Part shown: in pieces, positions 11,556 to 21,502 of the stretch | How the letters are laid out: the number at the start of each line of letters is the position of its first letter | How positions within the stretch are numbered: the first letter of the stretch is position 1 | Origin: Dendrophyllia cribrosa | Taxonomy: Eukaryota; Cnidaria; Anthozoa; Scleractinia; Dendrophylliidae | Direction of reading: 5' to 3' | NCBI GenBank assembly: GCA_024195265.1 | Contig: JAJLRJ010000010.1 | Coordinates: forward strand, 13,075,754-13,139,753 | Length of the DNA stretch: 64,000 nucleotides | Notes under the pieces: model-generated | Databases searched by the model: none | What the model was told of the DNA's origin: nothing | What the model saw: the letters and a program-made list of their open reading frames with translations, nothing else | Made by a program: the position numbers and the translations under genes

Positions 11556-13974
11556 AATCTGTTATCTGATCACATAGTGACAAACATGCAGGCAGGGTAT
11601 CATTATGGTGAACTTTTGTAGCTGATGACACTTTGTGATGTCTATCATGGAGTAGCAGGGCCCCTCTGCCTGTTTCACAAATACTATATTTGACAGACTT
11701 AATTGTCATTTTCATTTACTTCATATATGAAAGAATTATGTGTGTTATGGTGCACTTTTATAGTTGAGGACACTTTGTGATGCCTATCATGGAGTAGCAA
11801 ATTGTAATAATTTGCAATAACTATTACAGTTATTTAAAAATTCTGCATCGACAATCCAAAACATTAGGGTAAAAGTTTGTTAGATTGAGACCAAATATTA
11901 TAGTCTCCATATCAGTTGTTATTTGGGTAATTATCACGGGAGGTGCATTGCGTATATGCCAATTCTCCTGGATTTGGAACTAATCTCCTGGTTTCTCAAC
12001 AACCCACAAAAGCTCCCTATTTTTCATCTCTAACAGGGTGACATCTTTGCATTGCATGACCAAACAACGGTTGTGATGTAGACTAGAACAAAAAGGTCGA
12101 TCGAGAAGCAGTGCAGTCATACATTTCCCATTCATTTTATTTAGTACATGTCAAGATTATATAGACATAGTATTATCATAATTCCAGATTTTAAGGTAAT
12201 CACCTCTTTCAAAAATGATAAATAAGATGGTGCAGGGATGTAGCTAAGATATCCAACAGGTGGACTTTTGTTCATCACAGGCGGAAAATTTTGGTAAAAA
12301 AAAAGAGAGAGAAAAAGTTATAAGCAGACAGTTTTCCAGGCGGAAAAAAATCAAGAAAACTCAGTCTTCAGGTGGTTATTTTTTCCGCCTTCCGCCTATT
12401 ATTTACATCCCTGATGGTGGGAAACATTTACTTTACATTAAGATAAAAGATTATGGAAATTGAGATATCTCAGTGCCTGTGAAATAAAAAATTTACACCA
12501 TGGAGAGTGCTAATGTGCCATTTGTTTTCATTGGTTATAAGGTTTTGTGAAACCCACTGACTTGTTTGTTTTATTAACATGCATACACATCGTTTGTGCA
12601 GACAGGAAAGAGCTTAATGTGGCAATCTTTACATTGGGTGTAAACAAAACTGGAATTTAGCAAATCTTATTTCAAAAAAGAGGAAAACAAGTTATTAACC
12701 AAATAAACTCGAAATGATAATAAGAAATAAAGCAGATTTTTCAATGAAGTTGTTTCTATGGTTATTTCAAAACAAAGAGGTGAAGATTGCCAATAAAAAG
12801 CGAAGATCTTTTTTGCGTTTATTGAACGCTTAGGGTAAAAGGTTTACGTCAAATACGATGTAGCAAAATAACAAAACTTTGTGGAAAAAATGTTACATTC
12901 CTGATTTGTTATTATAAGTTTGACTGGTTGGGCACCAGTAACATATTTCAATGCAATCTGATCTGATGTTATTGGATTTTTTCCAAATACTATGTTATTA
13001 TTAAAGATCATACACCCTCTATTACGCGGACACCAGTTTGGGTCCCAAAATTTGCTTCCCATATTTACTGAAATTCAGCGGACCCCTCTATTAACTCTTA
13101 AGTTACTCTTTAGTTGAGGTTCTTAATAACATTTGGAGTGATACAAATGAACACCCCATAAGAGGGTATAAGTATATATTTTGGATCCTCGTTAATTATT
13201 AATGTTAATAAAGTTAATTATTAGCAGGGCATCAATTGACAACAGAAAGAACTTCATTTTGGCTGATTTGCCTATTATTTCAATGCATATTACATATTCT
13301 TATACTGCAAACATACAGTGTAGTGTCCATTAATCCATCTGTGACATTTTAGGCTCTCTCTCAATGCTAATATGTAACAAAGTAAAGAAAAAAGTACTAA
13401 TAAAAAGGCTAAATTATTAATTAATTGACAAATGCAAAAAATGACCAAATTTAATATTTGCCTTGACTATGCAGATAATGCCTTACTACATGAATTTCAG
13501 AGTCACACTCGTACACAAACGTAATGATTTTCGTCTTCATTACTGAAACCTGATTCCTCGGCGTCTGCTACATCATTCTGTGGTAATTCTTCCTCTCTCA
13601 TAATAGTGAAAGCATTCTATCACGATCATTTGGAAAGCCCAAGTACACATGCTGGTTATCATCGATCGACTCATCTTCGGATTCTCAGCTATCAAAGTTA
13701 CTCTCAGGATCTTCATTTTCAGCTTAAATCCACTCCAAGGTTTCTTCACGTGTCAAATGTGAGGTCATTTAAATTTCACCGCGATCGAATGTCATAAACA
13801 CGCGAATATTCCTAAAAACCTACGCGAAATCTTTCAAATTCTCGCTCAGCTCCCTCGCTTGAAGGTAATGGGATATGATCTATTTACAATTTGTCAATTA
13901 ATTGTTACCCCCTCTAACCCAAAATTTTACCTTTGAAAATCACGTGTCCTAGGAACCGAAATATAGGTTTCTAT
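11556..13974. other. Interior of nested element, no gene recognised
   Basis: AT-rich sequence. The phrase GATGACACTTTGTGATG.CTATCATGGAGTAGCA appears twice in related form (about 11621-11657 and 11764-11800). No coding frame, RNA gene or further TIR pair was recognised. Confidence 0.5.
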
Positions 13975-14226
13975 CACAGGGTCCAGAGAAGCTCTATTTG
14001 ATCGTACAAGATGCTATTTTTTTTTTAATCGCCGCCGTTTTGAAAGTTAAACTGATTGCGTGACACAAAATATGTACCGCGGGCCAAATACGGGCTTGGA
14101 AGCTGCGAACTTCGTTCCTCGTTGTCGGCACTTCGTGCCTCGTTGCTTTCCGAAGATATTTGCGCCCTTGCATGCGGGGGCCTGCGGTACCAGTTACGAT
14201 CAAATAGAGCTCCTCTAGACCCTGTG
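13975..14226. mobile_element. 252-bp MITE with CACAGGGTC..GACCCTGTG ends
   Basis: The ends are inverted repeats extending to CTCTATTTGATCGTA on both arms. TTTCTAT flanks both sides (a 7- to 8-bp duplication). Non-coding. Confidence 0.7.
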
Positions 14227-14274
14227 TTTCTATCTTGTTATACAATGTAAACAAATGTGCATTTCTGGTATATA

Positions 14275-14820
14275 GAACGAGAAATATAGGCTATGTGTCC
14301 TTTTTGTCATCAGTCTCGCGGCATGTTTTTAGAACGAGGAATACATGTTATTTTTATTTTTAAGCGCAGCATGCTTTTGAATGAATTAGTTTGCGTACCG
14401 CGTAGCCGGCAACATACCCGGCCTGGGTGCCAGAGGTCACTAAGAGTTTTTTTTTTTCTAGTGAAAACCGGCAAACCGGCGAGTTTGAGCGGCGAAGCCG
14501 CGCAATGAGGTGCAAGCTTCTTCTAACCGTTTATGCGGTTAATTTCACTCATGATATTCAGAGAACGGACCTCTGGATCCAGGGTGCCGACAACACAGAA
14601 GTTATTCGAAATGGAACTAAAGATATTTGTTCTAAAGGGAACGTTATGCATGTTAAAAAGTTTATAGAACGTGGAATATAGGCTATGTGTCATTTTTGTC
14701 ATCAGTCTCGCGGCATGTTTTTAGAACGAGGAATATACATGTTATTTTTATTTTTAGCGCGGCATGCTTTTGAATGAATTAGTTTCTGCGTTTCGCACTT
14801 ACCGCGTAGCGGCAACACAG
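14275..14820 (+). repeat. Direct duplication of a ~145-bp segment
   Basis: 14277-14412 and 14668-14815 share GTCATCAGTCTCGCGGCATG, CATGCTTTTGAATGAATTAG and ACCGCGTAG in the same order, about 390 bp apart. Confidence 0.75.
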
Positions 14821-15419
14821 ACGTTATTCGAAATGAAAGGGTATTCTGCAGTTAAGCCAGAAATTCTATGAATGAAGAAACGCATAAAAAGGGGACAACA
14901 AGCTTTCATAAACGAAAAATGTATTCACATGAGCACTTGTTTGCCTGAAAAAGCAAAACGCCTCCAACTTTCGGCTGGAGTAAAATTCATCGAAAGCATT
15001 ATTCCGTTGGAAGCGTGAATAATTTGCACGCGGCTGATACACTCACACTGTGTTACTGATAGTAAACAAGCCAAACAATGTCGGCCTAGCAGTAAAAAAA
15101 CTATGCAAAAGAACTTAGCAAGATAGTGTTTAGGTCTAAGAAAAACCTTTCCAGTTTCAGTGTGTATCAGTATCGGTAGTGTGGTTGTGACCTGTAAAAT
15201 TTGACGTCTGCTTTGTATCAGCCAATTTTTACGGCTATTTTGTACCGAAATTGTGTATGTTTGTTAACATTTCAAGAATGTTATTAGAAATATGCGGAAT
15301 AACTTAATGTTACGATGTAAATCCTCAATCAAACAATTATACGAAGAGTAAATTTACCGTTTGAAAATCGAGCATACAAGCGTCAAAAATCGCCAAATCC
15401 GCCAGCATAATTTTAGCTG

Positions 15420-15790
15420 ATTCGCTGATTTGACGAAATTTCGCCAAAATCGCCAAATCCGCCAAAATCGCCAAATCCGCCAAATCCGCCAAATCCGCCA
15501 TCATAGCAGGGTGACATATATTAAAAACATTTGCATAATTTTGGCTTATTCGACGAATTTGACGAAATTTGGCCAAAATCGCCAAATCCGCCAAAATCGC
15601 CAAATCCGCCAAATCCGCCATCATAGCAGGGTGACATCTATTAAAATCATTTGCATAATTTTGGCTGATTTGACGAATTTGACAAAATTTCGCCAAAATC
15701 GCCAAATCCGCCAAAATCACCGAATCGTTTGCATAATTTTAGCTGTTTTTACGGTTTGACGAATTTGACGAAATTTCGCCAAAATCGCCA
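15420..15790. repeat. CGCCAAATC-rich tandem array
   Basis: About three units of roughly 115-125 bp, each combining GACGAAATTTCGCC, runs of CGCCAAATC, and CCATCATAGCAGGGTGACAT. Shares the GACGAAATTTCGCC word with the 123-bp satellite at the other end of the same element. Confidence 0.85.
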
Positions 15791-15823
15791 TTTTCGTAGT
15801 TGCCTGCATTTCTGGACATAAGT

Positions 15824-15853
<30 letters not shown>
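15824..15853 (+). repeat. Poly-G tract (30 G)
   Basis: An uninterrupted G run immediately outside the right TIR of the nested element. A similar G-rich run lies outside the left TIR (9584-9600). Confidence 0.9.
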
Positions 15854-15854
<1 letters not shown>

Positions 15855-15884
15855 GCAGGATTAGGTGCAGGATGCTGAGTGCAG

Positions 15885-16095
15885 TAAGCTGAGTGCAGTA
15901 AGCTGAATGCAGTAAGCTGAGTGCAGAATTAAAAAAGGTTAAAAGGGTTCAGAAAAAGGTAAGCAAATACAATGTTTTTTACTTGAATTTTCGTATGAAA
16001 TGATTATTGATTGTCCCTTTATGGAAGCTTTAATGTCCTAGAAAAAAAAAATATAAACTATTTTTTATGTAGGTGAGGAGGGGTGGGGAGGGGGT
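15885..16095 (+). repeat. Direct duplicate of exon-1 tail, splice donor and intron start
   Basis: From GAGTGCAGAATTAAAAAAGG through GTAAGCAAATACAATG to GTAGGTGAGGAGGGGTGGGG this repeats 9420-9597 almost base for base. It is preceded by four tandem copies of a ~14-bp unit (GCTGAGTGCAGTAA). The intron thus carries a second copy of the 5' splice site. Confidence 0.85.
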
Positions 16096-16373
16096 TGGTT
16101 GCTATTTTTTTACCAGTAGTGTTAGGCCCCGGGTGCTAGGCTCACTCTAAGTTTATCATCATCATCACTTTTATTTATACACAAGCTAAATATCTATATA
16201 TATACATTAATTCCTAAAATGTTACATTCCATTGAATACTACTGTAGCACTTACAACAATGTAATGAAAAAAACAAGAAAAATAAAATTAAAATAAAAAT
16301 TTATACACCATCACAGCCTTATTAATTAGGCGCTAGGTTTCAAGGTTTTTAACGCTGGGCTTTAATGTTTCAG

Positions 16374-16430
16374 TTAGCCAAAGCCAAGGAAAGGGTAAAG
16401 AACTTAACTGAGGAAGCAGAAAATATTTGT
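16374..16430 (+). CDS. Transposase-like gene, exon 2
   Basis: 57 nt (19 codons) between TTTCAG and GTGAGT, phase 0 at both ends, in frame with exons 1 and 3. The peptide (LAKAKERVKNLTEEAENIC) continues the coiled-coil-like stretch begun in exon 1. The intron to exon 3 (16431-17110) has no other recognisable feature. Confidence 0.65.
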
Positions 16431-17110
16431 GTGAGTTATAATGATTATTATTGATCTTTAATGTAGACTTGCATAAGATCCTTTGTGCATTGGTGAAATG
16501 TTTTATAGCATGTGTCTCTGTAGGTCTGCATCAGTGGTGGGTTGATATTTATTCCAAAGACTGAAACAAATATTTATACGCATGGATTATGCCATTATCA
16601 TGTGTTTACATTGCATTGGGAGTTCAGTTTTGGATTAGGATAGTTAAACTGACCACTTGGTGCAGAGCCAGTACCAGAATGACAGCCAGGTGGACGTTTG
16701 AACGCAAAAACCAGTGCCTGAGCAAGAACCTGAGTGTGTGCCTGTGTCCATTTGGTTAGTCAACACTGTAAGTGGCAACTTACACGTGACCTCCTAAGTA
16801 TAAACACACAAGTTACATCAAAATTATATTAAAAAATCCAAAGTTATGATCCAATTTAATTCATTTTTTTCAGTTTTTGGTATCATCTCACCACATGGCG
16901 CAAATCTTATTATCAGTTCTTGTTAATGCAAATTTCCTAATTTTTGTCATGGATGAAAAACACAGCATTACTGTCAGTGTCTTGTGCCATTTGAGAGCTA
17001 TATAAACCACCATCTAAAAGTTCAACATTTATTTATTTCTAGTATATTAGGTATAGTACATTAAACTAAATATTGCTGTTTGGTAATCTGAATGGATATT
17101 TTAGCCACAG

Positions 17111-19265
17111 GAACAAGTATCTGATGCCAGAAATAGGAGCCCCACTTTACTCGCTGATGGAAAATCAACATTGGGAGAAAGAACTGCAAGGAAAAGGAGG
17201 CATGAGAAAGTTAAAGCTGCTGCAAAAATTCACGGGAGCACCAAAAATCAATCCTCACCCAGTTTCGATGGAATGTTTGACACTTTGCAGAAGAGATGCA
17301 AATTAGATACCTTAACACAATATGTGATAGGGAACAAGATACTGACTAATGCAGTAGTTTCTAAACATTATAAGAATAAACTAATAGAATTTGAAAATTC
17401 AGTTGACAACATTAAACGTAGTATTGCAACATTTTATGCCAGTGGCATAATGGGGAAACGAATGTACCAAAGTGCTAGATTAGTCCTATCAATGAAGTCA
17501 CATGAAAGTAAGCAGGGAAAAAGAAAGAGCATTTCAATTTGTAACGGCTGTAAGGTGCCCAAGCTTCTGAGTTATGACAAGCTTGTTGGGCATGTAAAAC
17601 AGATTGATGTAGGGACTATTCACGAAATTGACCAGGGCTATCTGGAAGGGGTAGAAACTGAACAAGTGGTTAATGGAGCATACAGAGATTTGAGACAATA
17701 CCTTCCAATGCTGGCTAAATTTTATCTTTCTAAGAAAACAGAAGGAAGCTTAAAAGGGTTTGCAGAATCAACAGGTACTTTTCAAATTGCCCTTGGTGGC
17801 GACGGATGTCCATTCGGTAAAAATCAAAGCGCTTGCTCCTTTCTAATTAGTTTTATGAATGTTGGCAGAAAAGTAGCATCAAGTTATGATAACTTTCTTA
17901 TTTTTTGGTGCCAACTGTGATGAAAGCTCTCCTGTTGTGAAGAAGTATGTAAGGTCATTATTACCTCAGATTTCAGAGTTAGAAAGAACAGAATTTGAAT
18001 TTGAAGGCTTTAAATATAGGTTTAAACTTGAAGAATTGCCTAACGACATGAAGATGCTGGCAATGCTAGCTGGCGAGTTGACAATTAGTTCTAAGTACTT
18101 TTCCCCTTTTGGAAATGTTTCAACAACAGATTGTACAGACCTGAAAGGTACATTTGGAACTGAAAGTTCCAACAAGTGGAAGCCATGGGGTTACCAAGAA
18201 AGAATAAGGGTGGTTAACAAGGTTGAAGCATTCAAGAAAAAAGTAGCAGCAGAACAAATTTCAGAGAAAACTAAGAGAACAAAAATAACTGATTTCATAG
18301 CAAAACAGAAAAGTAGGCAAGAGTTTCTGCCTCTCTTGGGCACTTTCATTGACAAAGCTCATGTTGAGCCACTACATTTAAAAAATAATGCGTGGCAGTA
18401 CTTCTTTAAGGCAGTTCTCAGAGAAGCTCTTGGAAAGTCAAAACTGCCACCTGATTGCAAAAAATTTTCAGAGGTTCCCGCTGATAGTAGTTTTGCACGA
18501 GTGATCACAGCATTACAAACAGAAGTAAAGACCGGGCGCCTAGCAAACAAGACCAAACAATGGTTTAATGAAACACAAGGCTCTGGGCCTGATTTGCATT
18601 ACAGGTTTACTGGCAAAGACTCGCGCTCTTTCTGTCACAACTTTATGAGATTAATTAAGTGGCTAAGTAACCCAAGTGACTCCAAGAAGCAACATCAAAC
18701 TGTTGTTGTGTTAGCTTACCTAGGTGTAAGGCTGAGGGACTGTGTTTCCCTCTTTAACAGGTTTGATATAACATTAGACCAGATTGATCAACTTTCTCAT
18801 TCTTGCCGTGAATATTTCAATGTTAATGCATTGTTAATGCACACTTCTGTAAATCCTACTATTTGGACAATGGGCCACATTGTCCCAGCTCATTGCCGCC
18901 AAGTATTTGAAAAATATGAACAGGGTTTGGGAATTGTCACAATGGAAGGGCGGGAGGCTAAACATATTTTTCTCAAAAAGTTGAGTGAAAACACAACATA
19001 CCAAAACAGATGGTTGGAAATATTTAGACATGAATTCATTATGTTGATCTGGTTACCTCAGCAAGGTTTCCAGCAGCCTGGAACCAAGTGCAAAAATGAA
19101 GCCTATATACCAAGTAGAGTTTTCAATGATCCATCTTATTGTTATTGTGGCCTGCTAAAGGCATCTCCTGAAGATGATAAGTGCAATTTTTGTGGAGACC
19201 CAGTCATGAAATTGATTGAAAAATCTGTCAAAGAAGGCAAGATTGTTCCACAGCTGCAATGCTAA
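17111..19265 (+). CDS. Transposase-like gene, exon 3 (main coding exon, one frameshift)
   Basis: Begins after CCACAG in phase 0; with exons 1 and 2 it gives a protein near 780 residues. I cannot name the family. It looks like an RNase H-fold DDE transposase: a candidate first Asp in GGDGCPFG (17801), a second in GANCDES (17919), a D..K element (LPNDMKMLAMLAGEL) of the type that follows the second Asp in several DDE families, and a candidate Glu in MEGREAKH (18954). A C-terminal C-x-C/C-x2-C pair (19141-19205) resembles a zinc ribbon. Assigning the acidic residues is inference. The frame breaks in a T6 run at 17901-17906: codons before and after both read as conserved protein, offset by one base. 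The break may be a recent mutation or a sequencing error. A start within this exon (TTG at 17171) is unlikely because the exon frame is open to its splice acceptor. Confidence 0.8.
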
Positions 19266-19413
19266 CAATAGTACATTTGGACCTCAAGTCCAATATGCAA
19301 ACGGTTGTTCATTGTCAAGGCATGTTTTACTTTTTAGTTTAGACTTTTTGCAATTTTACTGCATGGAGGAACAACAAAATTAAGTTGTGTTTTGCCACTT
19401 GTTCACTATAGGC

Positions 19414-19734
19414 CACTTCGAAAAATACCATAATCCTTTATATGCAGGCTCAGCCTCACCGGGGTGTAATTATTCAAGTCTCCTTTGTTAGTGTGATTTC
19501 TTATTTATTTATTTATTTATTTCTAAAAGCACACGCCTCGATTAGCTTGATGCTACCTGCAGGTGCCTACAATTTTAAAAATGATGTATTTGTGTAATAA
19601 AGATAGATTGATTGAATGGCAGAATGGAATTCAGAGTACATGTAGGAACGCTAGGACGTAGCATTGTGTGTTTGTATACATCAAGCACCACCCAAACCTG
19701 CACTTTAAAGAGTATTATGGTATTTTTCGAAGTG
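19414..19734. mobile_element. 321-bp MITE downstream of the transposase-like gene
   Basis: Ends CACTTCGAAAAATACCATAA and its reverse complement. The interior includes a (TTTA)n run (19501-19525) and AATAAA at about 19598. It lies between the + gene and the convergent - gene. Confidence 0.75.
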
Positions 19735-19860
19735 CTTTAAAGGGTTTAGGGTAGCAAAAGTACAGGTTGTTTTAAGTATTGGTATAATAAAGAGAAATGA
19801 TCTGTGACCTGTTTGTGGAGAGCCAGTAATACGCTATGTGCAGAATAGCAAAGCCTAGAT

Positions 19861-20482
19861 TTATGAAAAAGTGTATCCAAACTCATTGGTAAATTTGTAG
19901 TGCACAGTAATCAACACTTGTTGTGTCCTCTTGTGAAACAGGATTGTAAAAGGAGTTTGAGGACTTATAACGACTTGCAAAGTTCCTTTCCTTGCCCCTT
20001 TACTCTTCTTTGTAAAAAATGCTTGGACGGATTGACGGCTCAATTGTGACATCTGGGAAAAATCACGAAGCAGTCTACCCTCTCTGTCATATATATGAGA
20101 TGGTGTCAATCAGGTTTTCTTCTTTGTATGACACTCCGTAGGCTGAACGGGCGTTCTTTACTGCCCGTAAAATGAATGTGAAAACCTCCTCAGACATCGC
20201 ACGTCCGAACTGTACCCTCCATGCATTACGTGCCCTCATTCGTGGACTCAGCCGCCTGTAGATCATTTTGCACCAAATCTTGATTTCCCGTTCAAGGAGT
20301 AAAGCAACTTGAATTAGTGACTGTCCTGCTCGTTCCAGAGAGTTTTGTCCCCGACGATATTTTTCGTAAAGTGAATTTAGAGTTAGTTTAACCTCTTCCT
20401 CAAATGCAAACAGATTATCCACGTTATTGCGAAGGGGACAAAGAGCCTTAATTGCGTTCGAAACTGCTTCCTCGGCCGCCAT
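19861..20482 (-). CDS. Second gene of the CAC-ended transposon, unknown function, probable frameshift
   Basis: 131 codons from ATG at 20482 to a stop at 20087, then a second open frame (down to 19861) overlapping it by about 20 bases and offset by one. Together they would make about 200 residues. The first part is helix-rich (acidic N-terminus, then RRLSPRMRARNAWRVQFGRA); the second is basic with KKSKGARKGTLQVVIS. I do not recognise a family. It lies 70 bp inside the right TIR and points towards the transposase-like gene, so it belongs to the transposon and may be an accessory factor. Loss of one base near 20090-20110 would explain the split; alternatively these are two real overlapping ORFs. 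Confidence 0.55.
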
Positions 20483-20586
20483 TTTTAAAATAAGGTTTCA
20501 CGTTTTATGTGCACAACCGCTGTACGATCAACAATACAGCGGGCGTCAAAGTTCCGCTTGAAAGCGTACGCCAGCCCGGCGTGAAC

Positions 20587-21110
20587 GCATTTGGTTGCTT
20601 CACAGGCAGCCCAAGCTCAGTATGTGACGCTCTTTGATGTAACGCAACGAACGATTTATAGCCTTTGTATGGGAAATAAAGCGCTTTATGAGTGGAAACG
20701 ACAACCAACGACATCGCAAAAAATGGTAAGCCACAAAACCGTCTAAAATTGACAAAATGTGCGCCCAAATTGCCTAAAAGACACAACGAAAACCCAATGT
20801 TGATGAAAGTGAAGTTTATTTCTACATTAATAGCTTTATTTTAGTATATATACGACTAACGTGAATTTCCCATACAAAGTCTATAAATCGTTCGTTGCGT
20901 TATACCAAAGAACCGCCACATACTGAGCTTGGGCTGCCTGTGGTTGCTTATGCCTTTTGCCTGTTTTCGTTTTCTTTTTTTTTTTTAAGTGCATTAATCG
21001 GACGGAGTGTATTTAAGATATGCCGCACCTTACCGTATATGAATTTTATCTTTATTCTAAGAACGACGCTTTCAACTCACTTGAAGCAGATAGAGATGAC
21101 AGGTCAGATA
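20587..21110 (+). repeat. Dispersed repeat family B, copy 1, right part
   Basis: Matches 48881-49116 and 49299-49590 (TTTATAG.CTTTGTATGGGAAATAAAGCGC, ACACAACGAAAACCCAATGT, TTCATCGGACGG-type blocks). It ends near GATAGAGATGACAGGTCAGA. Confidence 0.8.
20601..20941. mobile_element. 341-bp MITE with 8-bp target duplication
   Basis: Long inverted arms (CACAGGCAGCCCAAGCTCAG inward to TTTGTATGGGAAAT), flanked by GGTTGCTT at 20593-20600 and 20942-20949. An 8-bp duplication fits hAT-type insertion. A relative without the left duplication lies at 48890-49430. Confidence 0.8.
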
Positions 21111-21172
21111 GTTATAAAAATTTAGCATACCATTGCGCAATTTAACAAAAGTATGTTTTTCTTTCTACTTAC

Positions 21173-21502
21173 ACCGCACAAAGATCTTCACATCACTTCC
21201 TTTAAAATCAAGAGCAGTATTCCGTATCCTGTATCGATAATCTCCATCGTCTGATCTACTCACTCTAAGCAGTGTTATCGTTGTTTCACTGTCTGATATA
21301 ACCACTTGTACACGGTTTGAATATGCAGGAACCACAGTCAAGCCGCTGCCATCTTTCAGCGCTATGGTCGTCGATGGCGGCAAAGAAAACAGCCCATCTC
21401 GAAATGCACCGTCTATGTTGTAGGTCCAGTGAAGAGTGATGTTGTTCCCTTCATCGACGAATGAAGGATTTGAAGGTTCTTCAGTAAATGACGGTGCAGC
21501 TT
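21173..21502 (-). CDS. Ig-like domain exon of a host gene
   Basis: On the reverse strand the exon follows an acceptor (..CGTATAG) and ends at a consensus donor (GTAAGT at 21172-21167). It is 330 nt, phase 1 at both ends, the classic shuffling phase for Ig domains. The peptide reads as an Ig V/I-type fold: strand B/C with ITLHWTYNIDG, later ITLLRVSRSDDGDYRYRI with the D-x-G-x-Y motif of strand F. Both canonical disulfide cysteines are missing (His in strand B, Tyr in strand F). I associate such Trp-Thr-Tyr, cysteine-less Ig domains with cnidarian surface or allorecognition-type proteins (inference). Neighbouring exons were not found, perhaps because they lie beyond long introns. Confidence 0.75.

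Larger units (their letters stand above)
9603..15820. mobile_element. 6.2-kb nested inverted-repeat element in intron 1
   Basis: TATGTCCAGAAATGCAGGCA at 9603 is matched by the reverse complement ending at 15820, continuing inward to ACGAAAATGGC (about 32 bp with a mismatch). Poly-G tracts lie just outside both ends. A 123-bp satellite fills the left end and a (CGCCAAAT)-rich array the right end. The interior holds a 252-bp MITE and a duplicated 150-bp segment. No transposase frame is visible. Adjacent host intron sequence is present on both sides in direct orientation, much longer than a normal target duplication. Confidence 0.7.
8885..20583. mobile_element. 11.7-kb two-gene DNA transposon with CAC..GTG ends
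   Basis: The ends are 34-bp terminal inverted repeats differing at one position (8885-8918 and 20550-20583), starting CACGCCGGGCTGG. AAC flanks both sides (8882-8884 and 20584-20586), a candidate 3-bp target duplication. The flanking sequence is continuous repeat family B, and the other copy of that repeat (48717-48900) has no such insert, an independent sign of insertion. It encodes a three-exon transposase-like protein on + (9326-19265) and a smaller convergent gene on - (19861-20482). CAC termini with a 3-bp duplication would fit the CMC group (CACTA/Mirage/Chapaev) and a 3-bp duplication also fits Academ; the family is not settled. About 6.2 kb is a later insertion in intron 1. Confidence 0.85.

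Noticed and set aside
17171..17920. A gene starting at TTG 17171
   Set aside because: The frame is open upstream to a splice acceptor at 17110 and joins exons 1 and 2 in phase.
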